This document shows positions 51,907-61,720 of a DNA stretch of 64,000 nt, piece by piece. The DNA is taken from assembly GCF_041514305.1 (NCBI RefSeq), contig NZ_JBGMWH010000004.1, positions 186,001 through 250,000 on the forward strand. Direction: 5' to 3'. The notes below the pieces were generated by a model that was not told the origin of the DNA, did not search any database, and saw nothing but the letters and a program-made list of their open reading frames with translations. Positions within the stretch are counted from its first letter, which is position 1. Each line of letters starts with the position of its first letter. Position numbers and translations under genes: made by a program. The stretch is from Salinarimonas chemoclinalis (GTDB taxonomy: Bacteria > Pseudomonadota > Alphaproteobacteria > Rhizobiales > Beijerinckiaceae).

Positions 51907-53505
51907 GTGGGCTGGTTCCTCGCTCTCGTCGTCGCCCTCGTCGTCGCGGCGCTCGCCGTGCTCGCCCTCGGCCGATGGTACGTCAAGTCCTCGCGCGACG
52001 TCGCCCTGGTGCGCACCGGCGCCGGCGGGCGGAAGGTGGTGATCGACGGCGGTGCGCTGGCGCTGCCGATCCTGCACCGTGTCGACCGCGTCAGCATGCG
52101 CTCGACGCGGTTGACCGTGGAGCGGACCGGCGCGAAGGCGCTGATCTCGGGGGATCGCCTGCGCGTCGACCTCGCGATGGAGTTCCACGTCCGTGTCGAC
52201 CCGACGCCCGACGGCATCGCCACCGCGGCGCAGTCGCTCGGCGCCAAGGCCTTCCGCGACGACGAGCTCCAGGTCCTCGTCGAGGGCAAGCTGATCGACG
52301 CCGTCCAGGCCGAGGTCGCGCGCCGCACCCTCGATGCGCTGCACGAGGACCGCGCCGGGCTCTCCGCCGCAGTCGCGGAGCGGCTGGGGGCGGTGCTCGG
52401 CCGCTCGGGCCTCCTCGTCGAATCGGTCTCGCTGGTGCGCCTCGACCAGACGCCGTTCTCGGCACTCGACGACGGCAACGCCTTCGACGCGGTGGGCATG
52501 CGCCGCCTCGCCGAAGTCGTCGCCGAGAACCGCCGGGCCCGAATCGAGGTCGAGGCCCAGACCGACATCGCCATTCGCCGGCGCCAGCTCGCGCAGGCCA
52601 AGGAGCGCCTCGCCATCGAGCGGGAGCAGGAGGAGGCCGAGATCGCCAAGCGTGTCGACCTCGAGCGCCAGCGCATGCGCGCGCAGACGGACGTCACCGC
52701 CGGGCGCCTGCAGGCGGAGCGCATCGAGGAGGAGGCGAAGATCGAGGCCGACCGCGAGGTCAAGCAGGCCGAGATCGAGCGCGACCTGCATCTGCGCAAG
52801 CGCGAATCGGAGGCGCTCGCCGAGCTCGAGATCCACAAGCTCGACAACGCCATCGCGGTCGCCGGCAAGAAGGGCGTCGAGACCGCCGAGCAGGCCAAGG
52901 CCGAGGCGGCCCGGGCCGCCGTGGTGGAGGCGCAGGAGTCGGTCCAGACCACGCGCGAGATCGCCGCCGCCGAGCGCACCCGCCGCCTCGCCGCGCTCCA
53001 GGCGCTGCGTGAAGCCGAGATCGACGACACCAGGGTGAAGGCCCAGGTCGCCTCGATGCTCTCGCTCGCCAGGGCGGACGCGGAGGCGACCGCGGTCAAG
53101 GGCGCCGCCGAGCGCGACCGGCTCGTCGCCGAGGCCGCGGGGCGCAAGGCGCAGATCGAGGCGGAGAACCTGCAGAGCGAGCCGCTCCTGCGCGCGCGCC
53201 TCGACACCCACAAGCTCGACCGCCTGCCGGAGATCATGGCGCAGATGATGAAGCCGGTGGAGAAGATCGAGTCGATCCGCATCAATCAGATCGCGGGCCT
53301 GGGCCAGGGCGGCGGCCACGGGGACGGCGGCGCGAGTTCGCCGTTCAGCCAGGCGCTCGACTCGATCCTGGGCATGTCGGTGCAGCTGCCGCTGATGAAG
53401 AAGATCGGCGACGAGATCGGGCTCGACTTCGACGCCCAGCTCGCCGGCCGCACCGCGGACGCGGCCGGCCGCGCCGCCGCCGCATCGCGTGCGGGCAAGA
53501 GCTGA
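51907..53505 (+). CDS. Flotillin-family (SPFH) membrane protein
   Basis: 532 residues from GTG. A single N-terminal membrane helix (LALVVALVVAALAVLAL), an SPFH domain (about 30-210) and a long Glu/Ala/Arg coiled coil (about 210-420: ENRRARIEVEAQTDIAIRRR, then repeated EAE and AEA patterns), then a Gly/Ser-rich tail. Flotillins form oligomeric membrane scaffolds that organise microdomains. The usual partner NfeD is not seen. It is followed after 46 bases by an ABC transporter binding protein gene, so it may be co-transcribed with it and help place that transporter. Confidence 0.88.
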   Translation: MGWFLALVVALVVAALAVLALGRWYVKSSRDVALVRTGAGGRKVVIDGGALALPILHRVDRVSMRSTRLTVERTGAKALISGDRLRVDLAMEFHVRVDPTPDGIATAAQSLGAKAFRDDELQVLVEGKLIDAVQAEVARRTLDALHEDRAGLSAAVAERLGAVLGRSGLLVESVSLVRLDQTPFSALDDGNAFDAVGMRRLAEVVAENRRARIEVEAQTDIAIRRRQLAQAKERLAIEREQEEAEIAKRVDLERQRMRAQTDVTAGRLQAERIEEEAKIEADREVKQAEIERDLHLRKRESEALAELEIHKLDNAIAVAGKKGVETAEQAKAEAARAAVVEAQESVQTTREIAAAERTRRLAALQALREAEIDDTRVKAQVASMLSLARADAEATAVKGAAERDRLVAEAAGRKAQIEAENLQSEPLLRARLDTHKLDRLPEIMAQMMKPVEKIESIRINQIAGLGQGGGHGDGGASSPFSQALDSILGMSVQLPLMKKIGDEIGLDFDAQLAGRTADAAGRAAAASRAGKS

Positions 53506-53551
53506 TCGAGCAACACGGGCGGAAGCGAGGCCCGCAAGGACGGAGGACCCG

Positions 53552-54781
53552 ATGGCCCTGAACAAGCGCGACTTTCTGAAGGGGGGATCGGCCCTGGCGC
53601 TCGGCGCGCTCGCGAGCCCGGCGCTCGTCGGCCGCGCCGCCGCGGCCGACCCGATCAGGCTCGGCTCGGTGCTCGACGTCTCGGGCATCTTCGACGGCTA
53701 CGGCAGGCCCATGGACATGGCGCTGCGGCTCGCGGTCGCCGAGATCAACGAGAGCGGCGGCCTGCTCGACCGTCCCGTCGAGGTGACGGGCTACGACACG
53801 CAGTCCGACATCGCGCTCTACACGCAATACGCCCAGCAGCTCGCCCGCCGCGACCGCGTCGACGTGGTCCACGGCGGCATCCTGTCCGCCTCGCGGGAGG
53901 CGATCCGGCCGATCCTGCGGCGCGCCGAGATCCCCTATTTCTACAACGTGCTCTACGAGGGCGGCGTCTGCGACCGCAACGTCGTCGTCACCGGCGTGAC
54001 GCCGGCACAGCAGGTCGCCGTGCTCGTGCCCGCGGCGATCGAGCGTTGGGGCACGCGGATCTACATCCTCGCGGCCGACTACAATTACGGCCAGATCACC
54101 GCGCGCTGGATGCGCAAGTTCGCGGAGGAGGCGGGCGGCGAGGTGGTCGAGACCGACTTCTTCCCCCTCGACGTGTCCGACTTCGGCTCGACCATCGCGA
54201 GGATCCAGACCGCGGCGCCGGACATCGTGCTCTCGGCGCTGGTCGGCGGGGCGCACCTGTCCTTCTACCGCCAATGGGCGGCGGCGGGCATGAAGGACCG
54301 CATCCCGATGGCCTCGACGACGCTGGGGGTCGGCAACGAGCACCGCATCCTCGGGCCGGAGGCAGACGGCATCCTCGTCGCCTACAACTACGCGCCGGAG
54401 CTCGACTCGCCGACGAACCGCGCCTTCCTCGAGGCCTGGGGCGCCGCCTACGGGGACACCGGGCTCGTCAACGAGCTCGCGGTCTCGAACTACCAGGGCG
54501 TCAAGCTCTGGGCCGAGGCGGTGCGCCGCGCCGGCACCGTCGCGCGCATGCCGCTGATCGAGGCGATCGAGAGCGGCATGGCGATCGAGGGCCCCGGCGG
54601 CACCGTCGTCGTCGACCCGAAGACGCACCACGCCATCCTCGACGTCCACCTGATGGAGTTCCGCGACGGCGGCGCGGTGATCCTCGAGACGTTCGAGCAG
54701 CGCCCGCCGATCGACACGCAGTCCGTGTGCGACCTCGAGGCGAACCCCGACGACGTCACGCAGTACGAGATCGAGATCTAG
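53552..54781 (+). CDS. Amide/urea/branched-chain-type ABC transporter substrate-binding protein
   Basis: 409 residues. Signal sequence MALNKRDFLKGGSALALGAL with its following Ala-rich part, cleaved near AAAAD (about 33). Family features: IRLGSVLDVSGIFDGYGRPM, AEINESGGLL, FYNVLYEGG and YNYGQITARWM, as in UrtA and FmdD, which bind urea and short-chain amides. GGAGG at 53542 gives a strong ribosome site. First gene of a binding protein-permease-permease-ATPase-ATPase set that ends in an amidase domain. Confidence 0.9.
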   Translation: MALNKRDFLKGGSALALGALASPALVGRAAAADPIRLGSVLDVSGIFDGYGRPMDMALRLAVAEINESGGLLDRPVEVTGYDTQSDIALYTQYAQQLARRDRVDVVHGGILSASREAIRPILRRAEIPYFYNVLYEGGVCDRNVVVTGVTPAQQVAVLVPAAIERWGTRIYILAADYNYGQITARWMRKFAEEAGGEVVETDFFPLDVSDFGSTIARIQTAAPDIVLSALVGGAHLSFYRQWAAAGMKDRIPMASTTLGVGNEHRILGPEADGILVAYNYAPELDSPTNRAFLEAWGAAYGDTGLVNELAVSNYQGVKLWAEAVRRAGTVARMPLIEAIESGMAIEGPGGTVVVDPKTHHAILDVHLMEFRDGGAVILETFEQRPPIDTQSVCDLEANPDDVTQYEIEI

Positions 54782-54822
54782 AACCCGTCCGCTTCTACGC
54801 GGCGTCGTGGGGAGAGGTGACC

Positions 54823-55689
54823 TTGGATCTGGCGGGCGTGATCGCGATCGAGGTGGTGTATTCGGTGGCCTCGCTGATCCTGATCAGCGCCGGGCTCGCC
54901 GTGATCTTCGGCATGATGCGGGTGATCAACCTCGCCCACGGCGAGTTCATGATGATCGGCGGCTACGCCACCATCGTCTCCGCCAACGCGGGGATGAACG
55001 TCTGGGTCGCGATGCTCGTCGTCGCGCCCCTGACGGTCGGGCTCGTCGGGCTCGTCGTCGAGCGTCTCGTGATCCGCGTGCTGTACGGACGGCTCGTGGA
55101 CACGATGCTGGCGACATGGGGGCTGAGCCTCGTCCTCGTCGGACTCGCGACGATGGTCTTCGGCAACACCACCGCCGGCATCTCGCCGCCGATCTCCGGC
55201 TTCGCGATGGGCGCCTACCAGGTCAACGGCTACAACCTCTTCGTCGTCGTCGTCACCCTGGTGCTGCTCGCGTCGATGTGGGCGGTGCTGCGGTTCACGC
55301 GCCTCGGCCTCGTCGCGCGCGGCACGATGCAGCGCGCCGACATGGCCGCGGCGCTGGGCTACGACCCCGACCGCGTCTACATGGCGACCTTCTTCGCCGG
55401 CTCGGCGCTCACGGGGCTCGCGGGCGGCGTCCTCGCCCCGCTCGTCGGCCTCGTGCCGATGACGGGGTCGGGCTACGTGGCGGAGGCCTTCATCACGGTG
55501 ATCACCGGCGGGGCGTCGCTCATCGTCGGCATCGTGTCGAGCGCGACGATCCTCGGCGTCGTCTCGCAGGCCTTCACCTTCGCCACGCGTCCGGTGGTGG
55601 GCGAGGTCGCGCTCCTCGTGACCGCCCTCGTCCTGCTGCGGCTCCTGCCGCAGGGCATCACCGGACGCTTCTTCCGGAGGGCGACGTGA
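54823..55689 (+). CDS. Branched-chain/urea-type ABC permease (LivH/UrtB)
   Basis: 288 residues, about eight membrane segments. VIFGMMRVINLAHGEFMMIGGY is the LivH family signature in two parts. TTG 54823 is chosen because GGAGAGG ends 6 bases before it; GTG at 54817, in frame, is the alternative. With the next gene it forms the channel. The stop overlaps the LivM start by 4 bases. Confidence 0.9.
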   Translation: MDLAGVIAIEVVYSVASLILISAGLAVIFGMMRVINLAHGEFMMIGGYATIVSANAGMNVWVAMLVVAPLTVGLVGLVVERLVIRVLYGRLVDTMLATWGLSLVLVGLATMVFGNTTAGISPPISGFAMGAYQVNGYNLFVVVVTLVLLASMWAVLRFTRLGLVARGTMQRADMAAALGYDPDRVYMATFFAGSALTGLAGGVLAPLVGLVPMTGSGYVAEAFITVITGGASLIVGIVSSATILGVVSQAFTFATRPVVGEVALLVTALVLLRLLPQGITGRFFRRAT

Positions 55690-56726
55690 GCGCTCGCCCC
55701 CAGCTGCGCGGCACGCTCCTCGCGCTGGCGGCCGGCGCCGCCGTCCTCGCGCTCGCGCCCCTCGTGGCCGAGACCTACACGCTCTCGGTGCTGGTCATCT
55801 ACGCCATCCTGGCGCTGAGCCTCGGGCTGATCTGGGGCTTCGGCGGCATCCTCTGCTTCGGCCAGGCGGCCTTCTACGGGCTGGGCGCCTACACCTACGC
55901 CGTGGCCGCCATCAACATCGGCGAGAGCACGCTGCCGGTCCTGCTCGGCATCGCGGTGCCCTTCGCCTTCGCCTTCGCGCTCGGCGCGGTGATGTTCTAC
56001 GGCCGGCTGTCCGACGTCTATCTCGGGGTCGTCACCCTCGTCGTGACGCTGATCTTCTTCCGCTTCATGAACGCGACGGCCGGGCCGGCCTTCGCCGTCG
56101 GCGAGGCGCGGCTCGGCGGCTTCAACGGCATCCCCGGCTTCCCGATCCTCAACGTGCCGGGCCATCCGCGCTGGGAGATCTACGACGGCGCCTTCTACGC
56201 CGTCTGCGCCGGCGCGCTGCTCCTCGTGTACGGCCTCGTGCGCTGGCTGCTCGCCAGCCCCTTCGGCCGCGTCGCCGTGGCGATCCGGGAGAACGAGGGG
56301 CGGGCCGAGCTGATGGGCTACGACGCGCGCCTGCGCAAGACGGTGCTGTTCGCCGTCGGCGGCGGGATCGCCGGTCTCGCCGGCGTGCTCTACGCCTGCT
56401 GGGCGGAGATCGTGACGCCGGGCCTGTTCTCGCTGGCCCAATCGGCCGAGATCATCGTCTGGTGCATCGTGGGCGGGCTCGGCACGCTGGCGGGGCCGAT
56501 CATCGGCGCCGTGGTGCTCGGCTACGCCAAGTTCCTGCTCGGCCAGCAATCGGTCATCGACAACACGCTGATTCTCGGCGCCATCCTGGTCCTCTCCGTC
56601 CTCCTGATGCCGCGCGGCATCGCCGGCGTGCTCGCCGCCGCCTGGGCGCGCGCGCCGCGCCGCGCCCGCCGGGCGCGGGGCCGTCCGCGCGCGGCGCATC
56701 GGCTGCGGAGCCCCGATCGTGCCTAG
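55686..56726 (+). CDS. Branched-chain/urea-type ABC permease (LivM/UrtC)
   Basis: 346 residues, about nine membrane segments. LGLIWGFGGILCFGQAAFYGLGAY and the VAIRENEGRAELMGYD loop, each in part, are LivM motifs; IVGGLGTLAGPIIGAVVLG lies near the end. GTG start (GTGA overlap). The C-terminal tail is rich in Arg and Ala and overlaps the ATPase start by 8 bases. Confidence 0.9.
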   Translation: MSARPQLRGTLLALAAGAAVLALAPLVAETYTLSVLVIYAILALSLGLIWGFGGILCFGQAAFYGLGAYTYAVAAINIGESTLPVLLGIAVPFAFAFALGAVMFYGRLSDVYLGVVTLVVTLIFFRFMNATAGPAFAVGEARLGGFNGIPGFPILNVPGHPRWEIYDGAFYAVCAGALLLVYGLVRWLLASPFGRVAVAIRENEGRAELMGYDARLRKTVLFAVGGGIAGLAGVLYACWAEIVTPGLFSLAQSAEIIVWCIVGGLGTLAGPIIGAVVLGYAKFLLGQQSVIDNTLILGAILVLSVLLMPRGIAGVLAAAWARAPRRARRARGRPRAAHRLRSPDRA

Positions 56727-57432
56727 CGCTCTCGAGACCCGCGGCCTGACCATGACCTTCGGCGGGGTCGCCGCCGTCGACGGCGTCGACTTCACGCTCG
56801 GCCGGCGCGAGCTGCGCTGCCTGATCGGCCCGAACGGCGCGGGCAAGAGCACCTTCTTCAAGTGCCTGACCGGGCAGCTGAGGCCCACCGCCGGCGAGAT
56901 CCGCATCGGCGAGGAGGAGACCACCGGCTGGGATCCGCACGCCGTGGCGCGGCTCGGGGTGGGCGTCAAGACCCAGGTGCCGAGCGTCATGGACGGTCTC
57001 AGCGTGCGCGAGAACGTCTGGCTCTCCGCCCATCGCGGCCACGGCACGGCGGCGGCGCGCGCGGCGACCGATGCGGCGATCGAGCGCCTCGCGCTCGGCG
57101 ACATCGCACGCGCCACGGTGGGCCGGCTGTCCCACGGCGAGCGCCAGCGCGTCGAGCTCGCCATCGTCGTCGCCGCCGCGCCGACGCTCATCCTGCTCGA
57201 CGAGCCGGCGGCGGGCCTCACCTCCGAGGAGGTCGGGCGACTCGCCGAGATCATCGGCGCGCTCGCGCGCGAGGCGGCGATCGTCATCGTCGAGCACGAC
57301 ATGCAGTTCATCCGCACCATCGCGAGCGTCGTCACCGTCTTCTCGCAGGGGCGCATCCTGGTGGAGGGGCCGGTGGAGGACGTCATGCGCGACCGGCGCG
57401 TGCGCGACGTCTACCTCGGGCGCAAGGGCTGA
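56719..57432 (+). CDS. ABC transporter ATP-binding protein (LivG/UrtD type)
   Basis: 237 residues from GTG. Walker A GPNGAGKST at 37-45, signature LSHGERQR (His for the first Gly), Walker B LILLDEPAAGL and switch His in IVEHDM. One of the two ATPases of the LivFGHM-type importer. Two bases separate it from the ATPase-amidase fusion gene. Confidence 0.9.
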   Translation: MPSALETRGLTMTFGGVAAVDGVDFTLGRRELRCLIGPNGAGKSTFFKCLTGQLRPTAGEIRIGEEETTGWDPHAVARLGVGVKTQVPSVMDGLSVRENVWLSAHRGHGTAAARAATDAAIERLALGDIARATVGRLSHGERQRVELAIVVAAAPTLILLDEPAAGLTSEEVGRLAEIIGALAREAAIVIVEHDMQFIRTIASVVTVFSQGRILVEGPVEDVMRDRRVRDVYLGRKG

Positions 57433-57434
57433 CG

Positions 57435-59846
57435 ATGGACGATACGAACGCGCTCGTCGTCACGTCGCTCGCCGCCGGCTACGGCCGCATCCCGGTGCTG
57501 CACGGGATCGACCTCACGGTCGGCCACGGCGAGATCGTCGGCGTCCTCGGCCACAACGGCATGGGCAAGTCGACGCTGCTCAAGACGATCATGGGCTACC
57601 TGCCGGCGCGGGCGGGGACGATCGTGCTCGACGGCGAGCCGATCGAGCGGCTGCGCCCGCACGACCGCGCGCAGCGCGGGCTCGGCTACATCCCGCAGGG
57701 ACGCGGGATCTTCCCGCAGCTCACCGTGCGCGACAACCTGCGGCTCGCCTTCCACGCCGACGGCGGGCGCACGGAGGAGGAGGCGCTGGAGGCGGCGCTC
57801 GCCCTGTTCCCGCGCCTCGAGCGGCTCCTCGATCGCATGGGCGGCGCGCTCTCGGGCGGCGAGCAGCAGCTGCTGGCGCTCGCGCGCGGGCTCGTGGCCG
57901 AGCCGTGGCTGCTCCTGCTCGACGAACCGACGGAGGGCATCCAGCCGAGCATCATCGAGGAGATCGAGGAGACGCTCGGCCGGCTGCGGACGGAGCGCGG
58001 GCTCACCATCCTGCTGATCGAGCAGAATTTCGAGTTCATCACGACGCTCGCGGACCGGGTGCTGATCCTCGAGCGCGGCCGCATCACCGCCGAGCTCGAC
58101 GCCGCCGCCCTCGCCGATCCCGCCCGCATCGAGGCCTTCCTCGGCTTCGGCGGCCCCCGGCGCACCCGAGCCGGCGCGCCCGCGGGCGGGGTTCGCGAGA
58201 TCGTCCACGGCGTGCCCGTCGCCGCGCCCGGCGGCGCCGCCGCCGCGGATCTCGCACGCGCGCGCGGCGAGCGCTCCCACCAGGCACCGCCGGCCCTCGC
58301 GCCGGCCCTCGCACAGGCCTCGGAGGCCTTCATGACCGTCAGACGCCCGACCCTCGAGCAGATGCGCGACCTCGTCGCCGGCCTGCACATGTCCATGAGC
58401 GACCGCGAGCTCATGGACTACCTCGCGATCATGGAGGGCACGTTCAAGGCCTACGACGAGATCGACCGGCTCCCCGACCACCTGCCGAAGGTCAAGTACC
58501 CGCGCACGCCCGGCTACCGCCCCACCGGGGCCGAGAACCCGCTCAACGCGTGGTACTACAAGAGCGAGGTGCGCGGCGCGGCGACCGGCCCGCTCGAGGG
58601 GCGGCGCGTCGTGCTCAAGGACAACGTCTGCCTCGCCGGCGTGCCGATGATGAACGGCGCCTCGACGCTCGAGGGCTACACGCCCGACATCGACGCGACC
58701 GTCGTCACGCGCATCCTCGACGCGGGCGGGACCATCGTCGGCAAGGCGCATTGCGAGTACTTCTGCCTCTCGGCGGGAAGCCACACCAACGCGACGGGGC
58801 CGGTGCACAACCCCTACCGGATCGGCCACATGGCCGGCGGCTCCTCATCGGGATCGGGGGCGCTCGTCGGGGCGGGCGAGGTCGAGATGGCGATCGGCGG
58901 GGACCAGGGTGGCTCCATCCGCATCCCGGCCTCGTATTGCGGCTGCTACGGCATGAAGCCGACCCACGGGCTCGTGCCCTACACGGGCATCATGCCGATC
59001 GAGCCCACGATCGACCACGCCGGGCCGATGACGGCGAGCGTGCGCGACAACGCGCTGCTGCTCGAGGTCATCGCCGGCGCCGACGGGCTCGACCCGCGCC
59101 AGGCCGCGCCGCGGGTCGACCGCTACACCCAGGCCGTGCGCCAGGGCGTGTCGGGCCTGCGCATCGGCATCGTCGAGGAGGGGTTCGGCCACGCCAATTC
59201 CGACCCGGAGGTGGACGCGACGGTGCGCCGCGCCGCCGAGCGCTTCCGCGCGCTCGGCGCCACGGTGGAGGACGTGCGGGTGCCCGCGCATCGCCTCGGC
59301 CCGGCGATCTGGACGCCGATCGCGCTCGAGGGGCTCGTCGACATCATGATGCACGGCAACGGCTTCGCCACCGGCTGGAAGGGGCTCTACACGACGAGCC
59401 TGCTCGACTGGCACGCCAATTGGCGCAGCCGCGCCGACGAGCTCTCCAAGACCCTCAAGATCTCGATGTTCGTGGGGCAATGGATGCTCGAGCGCTACCG
59501 CGGCCATTTCTACGCCAAGGCGCAGAACCTCAGCCGCAAGCTGCGGGACGACTACGACGAGGCGCTCACGCGCTGGGACCTCCTCGTGATGCCGACGACG
59601 CCGATCACCGCCCGGCCGATCCCGGCGCCGGACGATCCGCTCGCGGTCGTCACCCAGCGGGCCTTCGAGGCGATCGCCAACACCGCCCCCTTCGACGCCA
59701 GCGGGCATCCGGCGATGAGCGTGCCGTGCGGGCTCGTCCAGGGGCTGCCGGTGGGCATGATGATCGTCGGGCGCCACTTCGAGGAGAGCACGATCTACCG
59801 CGCGGCCGGGGCCTTCGAGGCGCTCGGCGACTGGCGGGCCATGTGA
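57435..59846 (+). CDS. Fusion: LivF/UrtE-type ABC ATPase + amidase
   Basis: One uninterrupted frame of 803 codons. Residues 1-238 are a LivF-type ATPase: Walker A GHNGMGKST (39-47), signature LSGGEQQ (139-145), Walker B LLLLDEP (159-165). Residues 239-299 are an Ala/Pro/Arg linker. Residues 300-803 are an amidase-signature enzyme with the Ser-cisSer-Lys triad: K395 in VLKDN, S470-S471 in the GGSSSGSG loop and S494 in QGGSIR. Amide import and hydrolysis are thus on one chain. A second in-frame start (M300) with its own ribosome site could also give a free 504-residue amidase. Whether the fusion is real or a lost stop codon in the assembly is open. Confidence 0.85.
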   Translation: MDDTNALVVTSLAAGYGRIPVLHGIDLTVGHGEIVGVLGHNGMGKSTLLKTIMGYLPARAGTIVLDGEPIERLRPHDRAQRGLGYIPQGRGIFPQLTVRDNLRLAFHADGGRTEEEALEAALALFPRLERLLDRMGGALSGGEQQLLALARGLVAEPWLLLLDEPTEGIQPSIIEEIEETLGRLRTERGLTILLIEQNFEFITTLADRVLILERGRITAELDAAALADPARIEAFLGFGGPRRTRAGAPAGGVREIVHGVPVAAPGGAAAADLARARGERSHQAPPALAPALAQASEAFMTVRRPTLEQMRDLVAGLHMSMSDRELMDYLAIMEGTFKAYDEIDRLPDHLPKVKYPRTPGYRPTGAENPLNAWYYKSEVRGAATGPLEGRRVVLKDNVCLAGVPMMNGASTLEGYTPDIDATVVTRILDAGGTIVGKAHCEYFCLSAGSHTNATGPVHNPYRIGHMAGGSSSGSGALVGAGEVEMAIGGDQGGSIRIPASYCGCYGMKPTHGLVPYTGIMPIEPTIDHAGPMTASVRDNALLLEVIAGADGLDPRQAAPRVDRYTQAVRQGVSGLRIGIVEEGFGHANSDPEVDATVRRAAERFRALGATVEDVRVPAHRLGPAIWTPIALEGLVDIMMHGNGFATGWKGLYTTSLLDWHANWRSRADELSKTLKISMFVGQWMLERYRGHFYAKAQNLSRKLRDDYDEALTRWDLLVMPTTPITARPIPAPDDPLAVVTQRAFEAIANTAPFDASGHPAMSVPCGLVQGLPVGMMIVGRHFEESTIYRAAGAFEALGDWRAM
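58322..58334 (+). promoter_or_regulatory. Internal ribosome binding site and ATG of the amidase part
   Basis: GGAGG (58322-58326), 5 bases, then ATG (58332), in frame with and inside the ATPase-amidase frame, exactly where the amidase family N-terminus begins. This supports an internal start that makes a separate amidase in addition to, or in place of, the fusion product. Confidence 0.6.
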
Positions 59847-59856
59847 GGAGGCGCCG

Positions 59857-61635
59857 ATGTCGTCCTTGAGCGAATCGATGGCCCGCGCCCTGGGCGTATC
59901 CCTCTTCGACGCGCAGCGCGAGACCGCGGGTGCCGTGATCGCCCCCGTCGACGGGCGCGCCTACGTCTCGGGGGATCGCTCGATGCCGCTGCGCCGCGCG
60001 ACCATACCGCAGGTGCTCGCCGAGACGATCGCCCGCCACGGATCGCGCGAGGCGGCGGTGTTCCGCGAGCACGGTACGCGCTTCACCTGGTCCGCCTTCG
60101 GCGAGGCCGTGGACCGGCTGGCGAGCGGGCTCCTCGCGCTCGGCCTCGCGCGGGGCGACCGCCTGGCGATCTGGTCGCCCAACCGCCCGGAATGGCTGAT
60201 CACGCAGTTCGCGACGGCCCGGATCGGCGTCGTGCTCGTGACGATCAACCCGGCCTACCGCGTCGCCGAGCTGGAATACGCGCTGGAGACGGCGGGCTGC
60301 AAGGCGCTGATCACGGCCGCGCGCTTCAAGTCGTCGGACTACCTGGCGATGATCCGCTCGCTCGTGCCGGAACTCGGGACCTGCCCGCCGGGCGCCCTGC
60401 GCGCGGGGCGCCTGCCGCAGCTGCGCGTCGTCATCCGCATGGGCGGGTCGGAACCGGGTGACGAGCACACGTCCGGCATGCTCGGCTTCGAGGAGGCCTG
60501 CACGCTGGGCGGGCCCGGCCACCGCCTGCGGCTCGACGCGATCAGTCGCGACCTCGACCCGGACGAGCCGATCAACATCCAGTTCACGAGCGGCACCACC
60601 GGGTCGCCCAAGGGCGCGACGCTCACCCACTACAACATCGTCAACAACGCGGGCTTCACCGCGCGGACCATGCGGCTCGACGAGACCGACCGGCTGTGCA
60701 TCCCGGTGCCGCTCTACCATTGCTTCGGCATGGTGCTCGGCACGCTCGCCTGCGCGAGCGTCGGCGCGTCGATGGTCTTTCCCTCCGAGGCGTTCGAGCC
60801 GCTCGCCACCCTGCGCGCCCTCTCCGAGGAGCGCTGCACGGCCTGCTACGGCGTGCCGACCATGTTCGTCGCCATGCTCGACCACCCGGACTTCGCGCGC
60901 TTCGACTACCGCAGCCTGCGCACCGGCATGATGGCCGGCGCGCCCTGCCCGATCGAGGTGATGCGCCGGGTGGTGCGCGACCTCAACATGCCGCAGGTGA
61001 CGATCGGCTACGGCATGACCGAGACGAGCCCGATCTCCTTCCAGTCGAGCGTCGACGACGGGCTCGAGGAGCGCGTCTCGACGGTGGGACGGGTCCACCC
61101 CCACGTCGAGGTCAAGATCGTCGACGCCGAGGGGCGCACGGTGGGCGTCGGCGAGCGCGGCGAGCTGTGCACGCGCGGCTACTCGGTGATGCGCGGCTAC
61201 TGGAACGACGAGGCGCGCACCCGCGAGGCGATCGACGCCGGCGGCTGGATGCACACCGGCGACCTCGCCACGATCGACGCGCGCGGCTATTGCGAGATCG
61301 TCGGGCGGGTGAAGGACATGGTCATCCGCGGGGGCGAGAATATCTATCCCCGCGAGGTCGAGGAGTTCCTCTATCGCCACCCCAAGGTGGCGCAGGTGCA
61401 GGTCTTCGGCGTGGCGGACGCGAAGTACGGCGAGGAGCTCGCCGCCTGGATCGTGCTCCAGCCCGGCCAGGCCGCGACCGAGGAGGAGATCCGCGCCTTC
61501 TGCGCGGGGCAGATCGCCCACTACAAGATCCCCCGCCACATCCGCTTCGTGGACGCCCTGCCGATGACGGTCACCGGCAAGCCGCAGAAGTTCGTCATGC
61601 GCGAGGCGATGGAGGCGGAGCTGGGGCGGGGGTGA
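59857..61635 (+). CDS. AMP-dependent acyl-CoA synthetase
   Basis: 592 residues, ANL superfamily. P-loop TSGTTGSPKGA at about 246, GYGMTETSP near 386, the hinge/adenylate motif GWMHTGDLA and GRVKDMVIRGGENIYP, and the catalytic Lys in TVTGKPQKF near the C-terminus. It forms acyl-AMP and then acyl-CoA from a carboxylic acid. Just 10 bases after the amidase, it would activate the acid freed from the imported amide, leading into beta-oxidation-type steps. It resembles FadD3/ medium-chain ligase types; acyl specificity not known. Confidence 0.9.
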   Translation: MSSLSESMARALGVSLFDAQRETAGAVIAPVDGRAYVSGDRSMPLRRATIPQVLAETIARHGSREAAVFREHGTRFTWSAFGEAVDRLASGLLALGLARGDRLAIWSPNRPEWLITQFATARIGVVLVTINPAYRVAELEYALETAGCKALITAARFKSSDYLAMIRSLVPELGTCPPGALRAGRLPQLRVVIRMGGSEPGDEHTSGMLGFEEACTLGGPGHRLRLDAISRDLDPDEPINIQFTSGTTGSPKGATLTHYNIVNNAGFTARTMRLDETDRLCIPVPLYHCFGMVLGTLACASVGASMVFPSEAFEPLATLRALSEERCTACYGVPTMFVAMLDHPDFARFDYRSLRTGMMAGAPCPIEVMRRVVRDLNMPQVTIGYGMTETSPISFQSSVDDGLEERVSTVGRVHPHVEVKIVDAEGRTVGVGERGELCTRGYSVMRGYWNDEARTREAIDAGGWMHTGDLATIDARGYCEIVGRVKDMVIRGGENIYPREVEEFLYRHPKVAQVQVFGVADAKYGEELAAWIVLQPGQAATEEEIRAFCAGQIAHYKIPRHIRFVDALPMTVTGKPQKFVMREAMEAELGRG

Positions 61636-61720
61636 GCGGGCGGGGCGGGCGACGAGCGGGCTGGAACGGCGGGCGGGAAGCCCCTAGTCTCCGCGCGTGC
61701 CGAGCGCCGACGGAGATTCC

